Source: an uncultured Lachnospiraceae bacterium (GTDB taxonomy: Bacteria > Bacillota > Clostridia > Lachnospirales > Lachnospiraceae). From it: a DNA stretch of 51,283 bases. Both the position numbers and the translations under genes were made by a program. How positions within the stretch are numbered: the stretch's first letter is position 1; each line of letters opens with the position of its first letter. The stretch is from assembly GCA_946405185.1 (NCBI GenBank), contig CAMJGH010000007.1, forward strand, positions 1 to 51,283. The letters run 5' to 3'. This document shows, piece by piece, positions 8,442-15,959 of this stretch. The notes under the pieces were generated by a model that had not been told where the DNA came from, did no database searches, and worked only from the letters and a program-made list of their open reading frames with translations.

Positions 8442-8886
8442 CGCCCGCCTCCCCTTCCGCCAGGGCCTTCAGGAAATCCATCCCTTCCAGATACCCGGCA
8501 AAGCCTTTGCCCGTGATGGTCTTCACACAGGCCAGGCGGATGTAGCTGACCTGCCGGAAGTCCTCGCGCTCTTCCACCTTGCTGATGTGCACCTCCACCG
8601 TGGGGATGCTCACGCTCTTCACCGCGTCCAGCAGCGCCACGCTGGTGTGCGTGTAGGCGCCGGGGTTGATCACGATGCCGTCCACCTTGTCAAAGTAGGC
8701 CTGCTGGATGGCATCCACCAGCGCGCCTTCGTGGTTGGACTGGAAGAAGGACACTTCCACGCCCGTCTCTTCCGCGTGCCGGCGGATGAGCGCCAGCAGG
8801 TCCTCGTAGGTTTCGCGCCCGTAGTGGGCCGGCTCCCGGATGCCCAGCATGTTCAGATTGGGGCCGTTCATCACCAGTATCTTCAT
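8431..8886 (-). CDS. aroQ: Type II 3-dehydroquinate dehydratase
   Basis: Dehydrates 3-dehydroquinate to 3-dehydroshikimate. At 151 residues it has the type II dodecamer length. MNGPNLNMLGIRE at 6-18, the catalytic tyrosine in PAHYGR (Tyr22), VINPGAYTHTS near 72-82 and VEVHISKVEERE near 100 are all intact. The ATG overlaps the aroE-aroK stop by 4 nt and the 3' end overlaps tyrA, giving tight translational coupling. Confidence 0.96.
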   Translation of the reverse strand: MKILVMNGPNLNMLGIREPAHYGRETYEDLLALIRRHAEETGVEVSFFQSNHEGALVDAIQQAYFDKVDGIVINPGAYTHTSVALLDAVKSVSIPTVEVHISKVEEREDFRQVSYIRLACVKTITGKGFAGYLEGMDFLKALAEGEAGDGC

Positions 8887-10139
8887 GATCCTTCCCTCAC
8901 CGCCCGCAGCACGGTCTGTGCCGCGGATTCCGCATCGCCGCGGACGTCCACGCGGATGTCCGCCGTCTCACAGTAGCGTTCGTACCGCTCTTCGTAGCGT
9001 TTCTTCAATGCCCCGGCATCCCGCGAGAGAGGCCGGTCCGGCGTTCCCACCAGTTCGGCAAGCGGCCGGTCCAGAAAGATGAGCGTGCCGTTCTGGCGAA
9101 GCGCCCTCACATTCTCGTCCCGCAGGATGGCCCCGCCGCCGGTCGCGATCACGCGGCCGGGCTCTTTGGCTTCCCGGACGCACACTGCGGCTTCCACGTC
9201 GCGGAAAGCCGCTTCGCCGTGCGCGGCAAAAAAGTCCGCGATCGGCATGCCGGTCTCCTTCACGATCTCCTCGTCCAGATCCACGAACGGATGGCCAAGC
9301 GCTTCCGCCAGCAGCCGTCCCACCGTGGACTTGCCGGACCCGGGCATGCCGGTCAGCACCAGATTGCCCCGCAGGGCGGCCACGTGGCGGTAGGCTTTGT
9401 CGATCAGCGCCCGCTCCCTGTCCGGCCCGAACGCTTCGTCCAGAAACCATTCGGCCGCATAGACGGCCTGCGCCGCCAGCATCAAAAGCCCCCCTTCGGC
9501 AAACACGCCGCACGCGCGGGCCTGCTGCACCAGGCGCGTGCGCAGCGGGTTGTAGATCACGTCGATCACGCCCAGAAGTCCCGGGAAAGCCGCCGGGTCG
9601 ACGGGCATGCCATCGTTGTGCGGGTACATGCCCACCGGCGTGGCGTTCAGCAGAAACGCCGCATCCGTGTCGTCCCGCAGGGCCTCCTCGTAGGTGATGG
9701 CTCCCTCACGCCCGGTCCGGGAGACCGTGATCACCGGCTCGCACCCGAGCGAGGTGAGCACCGCGCGCGCCGTCTTGGCCGTGCCGCCAGTGCCGAGGAT
9801 CAGCGCCTTTTTGCCGGACAGATCCGCCGGGCAGCGCAGCACCAGCTCGCGCAGGCCCGCAAAATCCGTGTTGTGGCCGATCAGCCTCCCACCGCGGTTC
9901 ACAATGGTGTTCACCGCGCCGATGGCCCGCGCCTCCTCCGAGATCTCGTCCAGGAACGGGATCACAAACTCCTTGTAGGGGATGGTCACGTTGATGGCCC
10001 GAAACTCGCGTTTTGTCAGCAGATCGGCCGCCTGTTCCCGGGTCACTTCACACAGCTCATACTTGTAGTCCGCGATCTGTTCGTGAATCTCCCGCGAGTA
10101 GCTGTGCCCCAGCGGCATCCCGATCAGTCCATATTCCAT
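8883..10139 (-). CDS. aroE-aroK: Bifunctional shikimate dehydrogenase-shikimate kinase fusion
   Basis: Two consecutive pathway steps in one 418-residue chain: NADPH reduction of 3-dehydroshikimate, then phosphorylation of shikimate. Residues 1 to about 255 are AroE: IGMPLGHSYS at 6-15, catalytic lysine in VTIPYK (Lys56), NTD at 90-92 and GTGGTAKTA at 116-124. From about 258 on is AroK: P-loop GMPGSGKST at 264-272, the shikimate-binding DLDEEI segment and ATGGGAI. The join is only a few residues long, with no degenerate stop or frameshift, so this is a true fusion. AAAGGAG lies 8 nt before the ATG. Such fusions occur in some Firmicutes. Confidence 0.95.
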   Translation of the reverse strand: MEYGLIGMPLGHSYSREIHEQIADYKYELCEVTREQAADLLTKREFRAINVTIPYKEFVIPFLDEISEEARAIGAVNTIVNRGGRLIGHNTDFAGLRELVLRCPADLSGKKALILGTGGTAKTARAVLTSLGCEPVITVSRTGREGAITYEEALRDDTDAAFLLNATPVGMYPHNDGMPVDPAAFPGLLGVIDVIYNPLRTRLVQQARACGVFAEGGLLMLAAQAVYAAEWFLDEAFGPDRERALIDKAYRHVAALRGNLVLTGMPGSGKSTVGRLLAEALGHPFVDLDEEIVKETGMPIADFFAAHGEAAFRDVEAAVCVREAKEPGRVIATGGGAILRDENVRALRQNGTLIFLDRPLAELVGTPDRPLSRDAGALKKRYEERYERYCETADIRVDVRGDAESAAQTVLRAVREGS

Positions 10140-10160
10140 GGGATGGTCTCCTTTCCGCCG

Positions 10161-11168
10161 TTACAAAAGCGCCAGCAGCTCCTCCGGCGTCATCTCCCGC
10201 AGGACGAACCGTCCCACTTCCTCCACGCAGACCGCCGTGATGGTGCCGGCGCCGCGCTTCTTGTCGTGCACCAGGTACGGCCGCAGGGCCTCGGCGGTGT
10301 ACGGGATGTCCGTCTGCAGGCCGTAGGCCGCCAAGGCCTTTTTCAGGCGAGGCCGCAGGGCGGGCGCCGTCAGCGGGATCATGCCCATGGCCACGCACTC
10401 GCCGTGCAGCAGGATGCCTCCGGCCGCGGCTTCCACCGCGTGGCCGAGGGTGTGGCCGAAGTTCAGGCACTTGCGCAGGCCTTTTTCCAGCACGTCCTGC
10501 TCCACCACGTCCCGCTTGATCAGAAGACTCCCGCGGATGATCTCCTGCAGGAGGTCCGGATCCGTCATGGCGGCGGCGCCGGCCTTCTCCATATCTTCAA
10601 AGAGTTTTTTGTCGTAGATAAAGGCCATCTTCAGGGCTTCGGCCAGGCCCGCCGCCACGTGGCGCGCCGGCAGCGTCCCCAGCACGTCCGGGTCGATGAT
10701 CACCCGCTGAGGCTGGTAGAACGCCCCCACGATGTTCTTGGTCCCCTCAAAATCCACCGCCGTCTTGCCGCCGATGGACGAATCCACCTGCGACAGCAGC
10801 GTGGTGGGGATGTTGATGAACGGGATGCCCCGCATGTAGCAGGCCGCGGCAAACCCGGCCATATCACCGGCCACGCCGCCGCCCACGGCCACCACCGCAT
10901 CCCGGCGGGTCATATCCGCCGCCAGCATGGCCTGCAGGATCCCCTGCCAGGTGGTCAGGTTCTTGCTGCCCTCCCCCTGTGGGAAGACATGCACGGCCGC
11001 CTGCGGGAGCGCCTGCGTCACCATCTGCACCCATTTCCCGGGCACGCCGTCATCCGTCACCACGAAGGCCTTCTTGTCCGCCGGGAGATATTCTGCGGCG
11101 TTGGCCAGCGCCCCGCGCTCCAGCACGATATCGTATCCGCCCGCGGGCGTTTTCACCGGGATGATCAC
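10161..11168 (-). CDS. aroB: 3-dehydroquinate synthase
   Basis: Cyclises DAHP to 3-dehydroquinate with NAD and a divalent metal. The 335-residue product has the NAD-binding GGGVAGDMAGF at 96-106, SQVDSSIGGKTAV with the active-site lysines, and the metal-binding FGHTLGHAVE. The start codon is GTG at 11168, chosen because AAAGGAG lies exactly 6 nt upstream. It is the second structural gene of the operon after pheA. Confidence 0.95.
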   Translation of the reverse strand: MIIPVKTPAGGYDIVLERGALANAAEYLPADKKAFVVTDDGVPGKWVQMVTQALPQAAVHVFPQGEGSKNLTTWQGILQAMLAADMTRRDAVVAVGGGVAGDMAGFAAACYMRGIPFINIPTTLLSQVDSSIGGKTAVDFEGTKNIVGAFYQPQRVIIDPDVLGTLPARHVAAGLAEALKMAFIYDKKLFEDMEKAGAAAMTDPDLLQEIIRGSLLIKRDVVEQDVLEKGLRKCLNFGHTLGHAVEAAAGGILLHGECVAMGMIPLTAPALRPRLKKALAAYGLQTDIPYTAEALRPYLVHDKKRGAGTITAVCVEEVGRFVLREMTPEELLALL

Positions 11169-11210
11169 GTGTCGCTCCTTTCCGCCGGCGCCTGTCCGGC
11201 CGTTCCTCCG

Positions 11211-12311
11211 TTACGCCTGCCCGTCCGTGTCAAAGCTGCCCACCAGCTTCAGGCCGGCGCACAGGACGCCCAGTTCGCGCAGCATATCCTGCCCGTTCCC
11301 GTTGTGGATGTTGCCCTCAGCCTCCACGTAGAAATAGTAGTTCCACGGGAGATCCTTCATGGGGCGGCTGCGCAGGCAGCGCATGTTGAACCCGTGCGCG
11401 CCGATGATGTTCAGCGTCTGCGCCAGCGCGCCGGCTTCGTTCTTGACCGTAAAGACCAGGATGAAGCTTTCCTCGGTATCTTTCTTGCGCGCCGCCGGGC
11501 GGTTTTCCACCCGCGAGAACACCGCGAAGCGCGTGGTGTTCTGGTCGCTGTCCTGGATGTTTTCCGCCAGCACCGTCAGCCCGAAAAGCGATGCCGTCTC
11601 CGCCGAGGCGATGGCCGCCACGGTCACATCGCCCGCTTCCGCCACCGCCTGCGCGGCCATGGCGGTGTTGCCGGCCGCGATGGTCCCCAGGCCCTGCCCC
11701 TCCAGGAACTGCCGGCACTGGTCGAGCGCCTGCGGGTGGCTCTTGACGGTGCGGATATCCGACAGTTTCGCGCCAGGGCACCCCAGCAGCTGGTGTCTCA
11801 CCGGCAGGTTGTAGACGCGGTTGATGTGAAGCGGCCCGGAGAACATCAGATCCGTCACCTGGCCCACCTCGCCGGCCGAGCTGTTCTCGATGGGAAGCAC
11901 TGCGCAGTCGCAGGCGCCTTCCTCCACGGCCGCGTAGGCCTCCGAGAAGCTCCCGTACTGCACCAGTTTGGCCGTCGGGAAGAGGTGCTTTGCCGCCATC
12001 CAGGCAAACGCGCCCGGCACGCCGGAGTAGGCCACGGTCAGCCCGGAGAGCATGCGCTCTTCGTAGGCGCAGGCCACGTCCATGACGTGGCGCTGGAAGC
12101 GCACGTAGTACTCTTCCACCACCGGGTCCGTGATCCACTGCCGGTTGCGGGCGATCACGTCCGCCTCGCGGGCGGCATCCTTGACGGGCAGGCCCCGCTC
12201 CCCCTTCCAGGCAGCGATGTCCGCACACACCTTCATGCGCTCCTCAAACAGTGCGGCCATCTGCCTGTCGATCCGGGTGATGGCTTCGCGGGATTCGGTC
12301 AGATCTTTCAT
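11211..12311 (-). CDS. pheA: Bifunctional chorismate mutase-prephenate dehydratase (P-protein)
   Basis: Converts chorismate to prephenate and then to phenylpyruvate for phenylalanine. The 366 residues show three modules: an AroQ-class chorismate mutase at about 1-90, a prephenate dehydratase at about 95-280 (opening VAYSGVPGAFAW, with the catalytic TRF in NTTRFAVFSR) and an ACT domain at about 285-360 with RSRP where ESRP-type allosteric motifs sit, so phenylalanine feedback is likely. GAGGAG lies 6 nt before the ATG. It is the first structural gene behind the Phe/Tyr leader and attenuator, so both transcription and enzyme activity probably respond to aromatic amino acids. Confidence 0.95.
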   Translation of the reverse strand: MKDLTESREAITRIDRQMAALFEERMKVCADIAAWKGERGLPVKDAAREADVIARNRQWITDPVVEEYYVRFQRHVMDVACAYEERMLSGLTVAYSGVPGAFAWMAAKHLFPTAKLVQYGSFSEAYAAVEEGACDCAVLPIENSSAGEVGQVTDLMFSGPLHINRVYNLPVRHQLLGCPGAKLSDIRTVKSHPQALDQCRQFLEGQGLGTIAAGNTAMAAQAVAEAGDVTVAAIASAETASLFGLTVLAENIQDSDQNTTRFAVFSRVENRPAARKKDTEESFILVFTVKNEAGALAQTLNIIGAHGFNMRCLRSRPMKDLPWNYYFYVEAEGNIHNGNGQDMLRELGVLCAGLKLVGSFDTDGQA

Positions 12312-12375
12312 GGCGGTCTCCTCTTTTTGATCGGTCGGCGGCAGGCCGGGCTTTTCACACAGCCGGCTGCTTCAT

Positions 12376-12408
12376 AAAGAAAGCGGCCTCCCTTCCGGGA
12401 AGCCGCCT
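12376..12408 (-). terminator. Attenuator hairpin ahead of pheA
   Basis: On the minus strand GCGGCTTCCC (12406-12397), loop GGAA and GGGAGGCCGC (12392-12383) form a 10-bp stem with one G-U pair. Two more pairs extend it at the base, and TTTCTTT follows. It lies 65 nt before the pheA start and 32 nt after the stop of the Phe/Tyr leader ORF, where a regulated terminator would be expected. Confidence 0.8.
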
Positions 12409-12458
12409 GACTTGGCAAACGCGTTGGCGTTTGGTCCGCTCAGGGTTTCGGGGAAGGC
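12386..12458 (-). promoter_or_regulatory. Possible antiterminator pairing in the pheA leader
   Basis: GCCTTCC near the end of the leader ORF (12458-12452) can pair with GGGAGGC of the terminator 3' arm (12392-12386) over 7 bp including one G-U; CCTTCC can alternatively pair with GGAAGG at 12396-12391. Either pairing would break the terminator. A ribosome stalled on the aromatic codons would leave this segment free, while one reaching the stop at 12440 would cover it. A separate small stem, CAAACGC/GCGTTTG, lies between (12416-12433). This is my manual folding. Confidence 0.45.
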
Positions 12459-12619
12459 GTAGGTACGGCACGGTAAAAGGCGTAAAAATAATAAAAGCAG
12501 TGCGCATTAAAAAATCGCACTGCTTCCGCAAAACCGTTATTCACGCACGCCGGGGCCAGGGCGCAGGAAACACACCCATGTGTCAGGGAATGTTCGGTTC
12601 GGGCCTGCTGCCTGATCAT
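12440..12619 (-). CDS. Phe/Tyr-rich leader peptide of the aromatic operon
   Basis: A 59-codon ORF starting ATG ATC AGG, with GGAAGGAG ending 6 nt upstream (12626-12633) and stopping at TGA 12440-12442. Codons 35-50 read RFFNAHCFYYFYAFYR, so nine of the fourteen residues 36-49 are Phe or Tyr, followed by a proline-rich tail. Position, codon content and the flanking promoter and terminator match ribosome-mediated attenuators such as pheL ahead of pheA in enterobacteria. It differs in being long and in mixing Phe with Tyr, which fits an operon making both. A shorter in-frame GTG start at codon 34 is possible but has a weaker binding site. The peptide is probably a regulatory by-product without its own function. 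Confidence 0.8.
   Translation of the reverse strand: MIRQQARTEHSLTHGCVSCALAPACVNNGFAEAVRFFNAHCFYYFYAFYRAVPTPSPKP
12484..12523 (-). promoter_or_regulatory. Hairpin with U-rich tail inside the leader ORF
   Basis: GCAGTGCG (12523-12516) and CGCACTGC (12504-12497) form a perfect 8-bp stem on the minus strand, with the two adjacent Phe codons in its loop. TTTTATTATTTTT follows directly. It looks like an intrinsic terminator, yet its tail is the aromatic codon run itself. It may act as the pause hairpin of the attenuator, or as a terminator when the leader is not translated. Confidence 0.6.
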
Positions 12620-12664
12620 ATCCGGCTCCTTCCAAAGCGGCGGGTGTCCGCCGCGCTGTTTAGC

Positions 12665-12693
12665 ACTATAACGCGTTGAAGGGTTCTTGTCAA
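12665..12693 (-). promoter_or_regulatory. Sigma-A promoter of the aromatic operon
   Basis: Minus-strand -35 TTGACA (12688-12693) and -10 TATAGT (12665-12670) are separated by exactly 17 nt. Transcription should start near 12658, giving a leader of about 350 nt before pheA that carries the peptide ORF and the attenuator. The promoter lies directly after the MATE gene stop at 12702. Confidence 0.85.
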
Positions 12694-12701
12694 CCCACGC
12701 C

Positions 12702-14108
12702 TCACTGCCCGGCTTTTTTCATCCAACGCCCGCGGGCCATGCGGATGAGGAAGATCAGGCCGCGGAAGCACAGTTCCCCCGCCATGGCCATCCACGCGCC
12801 GCGAAGCCCGTAGCGCGGGGCCAGAAAGGCCGCCGCCGGGATGCGCACACCCCACATGGAGATGAGCGAGAGAATGGACGGCACCAGCGTGTCGCCCGCG
12901 CCGCGCAGGGCGCCGGCCGTCACGATGGAGGCCGCGTAGAGCGGCTCCGCGAACGCCTCGATGCGCAGCACCGCCGCGCCCAGCTCCCGCACCTGCGGGT
13001 CCGGGGTGAGCATCGAAAGCATCTGCGGGGCGAAGGCGTACATGAGCGCGCCGGTGGCCGTCATGAAGAACACGCCGAACCCGGTGCAGATCCAGCCCAT
13101 GCGCTTGGCCAGGTCCTTCCGCCCGGCGCCGACGCTCTGCCCCACCAGGGTGGAGGCCGCCGCGCCCACGCCATAACCCGGCATGTAGCAAAGGCTCTCT
13201 GCCGTGATGGACAAGGAGTTTGCCGCCAGCGCCACCTTGCCGAGCGGCGCCACCACGCTGGTGAACGCCACGTAGGCGGAGCTGGTGATCACGCGCTCCA
13301 CGCCCACCGGCAGGCCGATGCGCAGGGCGCGCTTCAGTTCGTCCTTCACAAAGTGCATGTGCTCGCCGCGCCGCAGCTTCAGGATGGGCGAGCGCGCCAG
13401 GAGCGCCGTCAGCATCAGGCTGGCTGTGATGACCATCGAAAGCGACGTGCCGAGCGCCGCGCCGGCCACGCCCAGGCCCAGGCCCGGCAGCGGAATCCCC
13501 AGCACGGTGATGGTGCCGGAGGAAAAGATGAACAGGGCGTTGAAGACCACGTTCATGGTGCAGGTGAGGATGTTTAAGAGCGCCGGCGTCCGCATGTCGC
13601 CCGAGGACTGCAGCATGCCGCCCGCCAGCGAGTTCATCTGGAAGGCCGGCAGCGCCGCCGAGTGGATCAGGAAGTACCACATGGAATCGGTGAACAGTTC
13701 TTCCTCATCCGAGAGCCACCCGGGCAGCGGTTTGGCCACCGCACAGCCGATCACGACCATGACCACCGAGAACAGTAGTCCGATGATGAGCGCCTGCTTC
13801 ATGAGGTTGCGGGCCTGCTCTTCCTTGCGGCCGCCCAGCATCTGCGCCGCCTGCACGGTAAAGCCCGTGGTGCACGAGGCCATGATGCCGCCGAACAGCC
13901 ACGTGGACGAGGCCACCAGCCCGATGGAGGCCGTGGCATCCGCGCCCAGGCTCCCCACCATGGAGGCATCCACGTACTCCATGATGATGGTGGACAGCTC
14001 CGCCATCATGGCCGGGAAGCTCAGCGCCGCCGTTAAGGAGAGCACTTCCTTGAAGCGCAGCGTTTCTCCATTCTGCAGTTTTCTCAGGTTTGCGTTCTGC
14101 CTTGCCAC
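12702..14108 (-). CDS. MATE family efflux transporter
   Basis: Multidrug/toxin extrusion-type antiporter (Na+ or H+ driven) with twelve predicted hydrophobic helices in two similar halves, 468 residues. The first half contains LSFPAMMAELSTIIMEYVDASMVGSLG and the repeat half has IGLPVGVERVITSSAYVAF followed by VGQSVGAG, both typical of the NorM/DinF superfamily. I start it at GTG 14108 because AAGGAG lies 5 nt upstream; an in-frame ATG at 14153 has no good binding site. The frame stays open far upstream only because it runs antisense to the GH51 gene. The substrate cannot be read from sequence. Confidence 0.85.
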   Translation of the reverse strand: MARQNANLRKLQNGETLRFKEVLSLTAALSFPAMMAELSTIIMEYVDASMVGSLGADATASIGLVASSTWLFGGIMASCTTGFTVQAAQMLGGRKEEQARNLMKQALIIGLLFSVVMVVIGCAVAKPLPGWLSDEEELFTDSMWYFLIHSAALPAFQMNSLAGGMLQSSGDMRTPALLNILTCTMNVVFNALFIFSSGTITVLGIPLPGLGLGVAGAALGTSLSMVITASLMLTALLARSPILKLRRGEHMHFVKDELKRALRIGLPVGVERVITSSAYVAFTSVVAPLGKVALAANSLSITAESLCYMPGYGVGAAASTLVGQSVGAGRKDLAKRMGWICTGFGVFFMTATGALMYAFAPQMLSMLTPDPQVRELGAAVLRIEAFAEPLYAASIVTAGALRGAGDTLVPSILSLISMWGVRIPAAAFLAPRYGLRGAWMAMAGELCFRGLIFLIRMARGRWMKKAGQ

Positions 14109-14285
14109 CGCCGCTCCTTCCGTTCTGCCGCCGTTTTCCGGCAGCTCTCCCATTGTAATCGTCCGCGTGCAAAAAAACAATCCCGGAAGAGATTTCGGGC
14201 TTTTCAACGGGACGGTTTCGGGATAAGATGAAGGCAGTTCTTTCACGGAAAAAATCCGGATTTTACTATCCGAAAGGAGTCTGTC

Positions 14286-15782
14286 ATGCTCAAAGCCTCG
14301 CTTCAGGCCGAGCGCCGCTCGGTCCTCTCCGCCGTCGATCCGCGCATCTACGGGTCGTTCATCGAGCACCTCGGGCGCGCCGTCTACGAAGGCATCTACC
14401 AGCCCGGCTCCCCCTTTGCCGATGAGAATGGCTTCCGCACGGACGTCATCAAACTCATCAACGAGCTGAACGTCCCCATCGTCCGCTATCCGGGCGGCAA
14501 CTTCGTCTCCGGCTACAAGTGGGAGGACGGCGTGGGCCCGAAGGAAAACCGCCCGCGCCGCGCGGATCTGGCCTGGAACACCATCGAGACCAACCAGTTC
14601 GGCCTGCACGAGTTCATGAAGTGGACCGAAGCCGCGCACACCTCGCCCATGATGGCCGTCAACCTGGGCACCCGCGGCGTGCAGGAGGCGAAAGACCTCC
14701 TCGAGTACACCGCCATCCCCGGCGGCACGAAGCTTTCCGACTGGCGCCGGGCCAATGGGCAGGAGAAGCCGTTTGACATCCCGCTCTGGTGCCTGGGCAA
14801 CGAGATGGACGGCCCGTGGCAGATGGGCCACAAGACGGCCGCCGAGTACGGGCGTCTGGCCGCTGAGGCCGGCCGCGTCATGAAGATGACGGCTCCCGGC
14901 ATCGAGCTGGTGGCCTGCGGATCCTCCAACTACTACATGCCCACGTTCGGCTGCTGGGAGGACACGGTGCTGGATCTGGCCTACGATCAGGTGGATTATA
15001 TCTCCCTGCATGAGTACTTCTCCAACGCGGCGGACAACACGCCGGAATTCCTGGCGGAATCCGTCGGGTTCGATCAGTTCATTTCGGCGGTCATCGCCAT
15101 CTGCGACGGCGTGCGGGCCCGGAAGAAGAAATCCAGGAAGATCAACCTGTCGTTCGATGAGTGGAATGTCTGGTACCACTCCAAAGATCAGGATAAGGAG
15201 ATCCCGCACTGGATCACGGCTCCGCACCTGCTGGAGGATGTCTACAACTTTGAGGATGCCCTGCTGGTGGCCAGTCTCATGATCACGCTTCTGCGCCATG
15301 CGGACCGCGTGAAGGTGGCGTGTCTGGCGCAGCTGGTCAACGTGATCGCGCCCATCATGACGTCGGATACCGGCGCCTGGCGTCAGACCATCTTCCATCC
15401 GTTTGCCATGATCAGCAACCATGGGCGCGGCGAGGTGCTGCACACGGAGGTGGTGTCGGATGCCTACGAGTGCCGGCACGGGGATGCCAAGTACCTGGAT
15501 GCCGTGGTGGTCAAGGACGAGGAGAATGAGACGTTTACGGTGTTTGCGGTGAACAAGTCGCTGACGGACTCGATGGAGCTGACGGCGGACTTCCGCCCGT
15601 TTGCGGGGTACCGGCTGGCAGAGCACCAGGTGCTGCGGCATGAGGATCTGAAGGCCGTCAATACGGAGGCGGAGCCGGAGAATGTGAAGCCGGTGGCCGG
15701 TTCCGGAGCGGTGTTTGAAGACGGGAAGCTGACGGCGGTGCTGCCGGATAAGTCGTTTACGATGCTCGTCTTCAAAAAATGA
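14286..15782 (+). CDS. abfA: GH51 alpha-N-arabinofuranosidase
   Basis: Cytoplasmic retaining hydrolase that releases terminal L-arabinofuranose from arabinan, arabinoxylan or arabinogalactan oligosaccharides. The 498-residue product has no signal peptide. The acid/base Glu173 is in LGNEMDG and the nucleophile Glu292 is in SFDEWNVWY; RYPGGNFVSGYKWEDG at 67-82 is the family substrate-binding loop. AAAGGAG lies 7 nt before the ATG. It is one of only two plus-strand genes here and is divergent from the MATE gene. With the GH53 galactanase at 25.4 kb it points to use of pectic arabinogalactan side chains, although the two genes are not in one operon. Confidence 0.95.
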   Translation: MLKASLQAERRSVLSAVDPRIYGSFIEHLGRAVYEGIYQPGSPFADENGFRTDVIKLINELNVPIVRYPGGNFVSGYKWEDGVGPKENRPRRADLAWNTIETNQFGLHEFMKWTEAAHTSPMMAVNLGTRGVQEAKDLLEYTAIPGGTKLSDWRRANGQEKPFDIPLWCLGNEMDGPWQMGHKTAAEYGRLAAEAGRVMKMTAPGIELVACGSSNYYMPTFGCWEDTVLDLAYDQVDYISLHEYFSNAADNTPEFLAESVGFDQFISAVIAICDGVRARKKKSRKINLSFDEWNVWYHSKDQDKEIPHWITAPHLLEDVYNFEDALLVASLMITLLRHADRVKVACLAQLVNVIAPIMTSDTGAWRQTIFHPFAMISNHGRGEVLHTEVVSDAYECRHGDAKYLDAVVVKDEENETFTVFAVNKSLTDSMELTADFRPFAGYRLAEHQVLRHEDLKAVNTEAEPENVKPVAGSGAVFEDGKLTAVLPDKSFTMLVFKK

Positions 15783-15914
15783 GCTGAGGCGTCTTAACGG
15801 ACCGGTCTCCACCCGTTCCGGAATGTTGCTGAGGCGTCTGCTGTTCGCTGACCTCCACCCGTTCCGGAGAGTCGCTGAGGCAGCGCTAAGGGAGCCGGTC
15901 TCCACCCGTTCCGG
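15783..15914. repeat. Three-copy tandem array of about 46 bp
   Basis: Each unit opens with GCTGAGG (15783, 15828, 15874) and closes with TCCACCCGTTCCGG (15808-15821, 15854-15867, 15901-15914), with a variable middle. The array starts one base after the abfA stop codon, so it lies in the abfA 3' untranslated region. The spacing of 46-47 bp is regular. I found no ORF or known element in it. Confidence 0.7.
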
Positions 15915-15959
15915 CTGAGCGCTACGCTCCGGTGAACTAGCGGCTAACTGCGTCTCGCA

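Noticed and set aside
9219-12377. A 1052-codon open frame on the plus strand across the aromatic operon
   Set aside because: It runs antisense to aroE-aroK, aroB and pheA, which have clear motifs and binding sites. Its product is Arg/His-rich and low in complexity, as expected from a GC-rich shadow frame.
12376-12660. T-box riboswitch in the pheA leader
   Set aside because: I looked for the conserved T-box bulge sequence and specifier loop and found neither. The leader ORF with Phe/Tyr codons explains the region better.
14228-14425. 65-codon plus-strand ORF upstream of and overlapping the arabinofuranosidase gene
   Set aside because: It overlaps the GH51 gene out of frame, has no binding site, and becomes Arg-rich once inside that gene.
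14109-15905. N-terminal 600-codon extension of the MATE frame
   Set aside because: It is antisense to the GH51 gene with its catalytic residues. The true MATE start has an AAGGAG site at GTG 14108.
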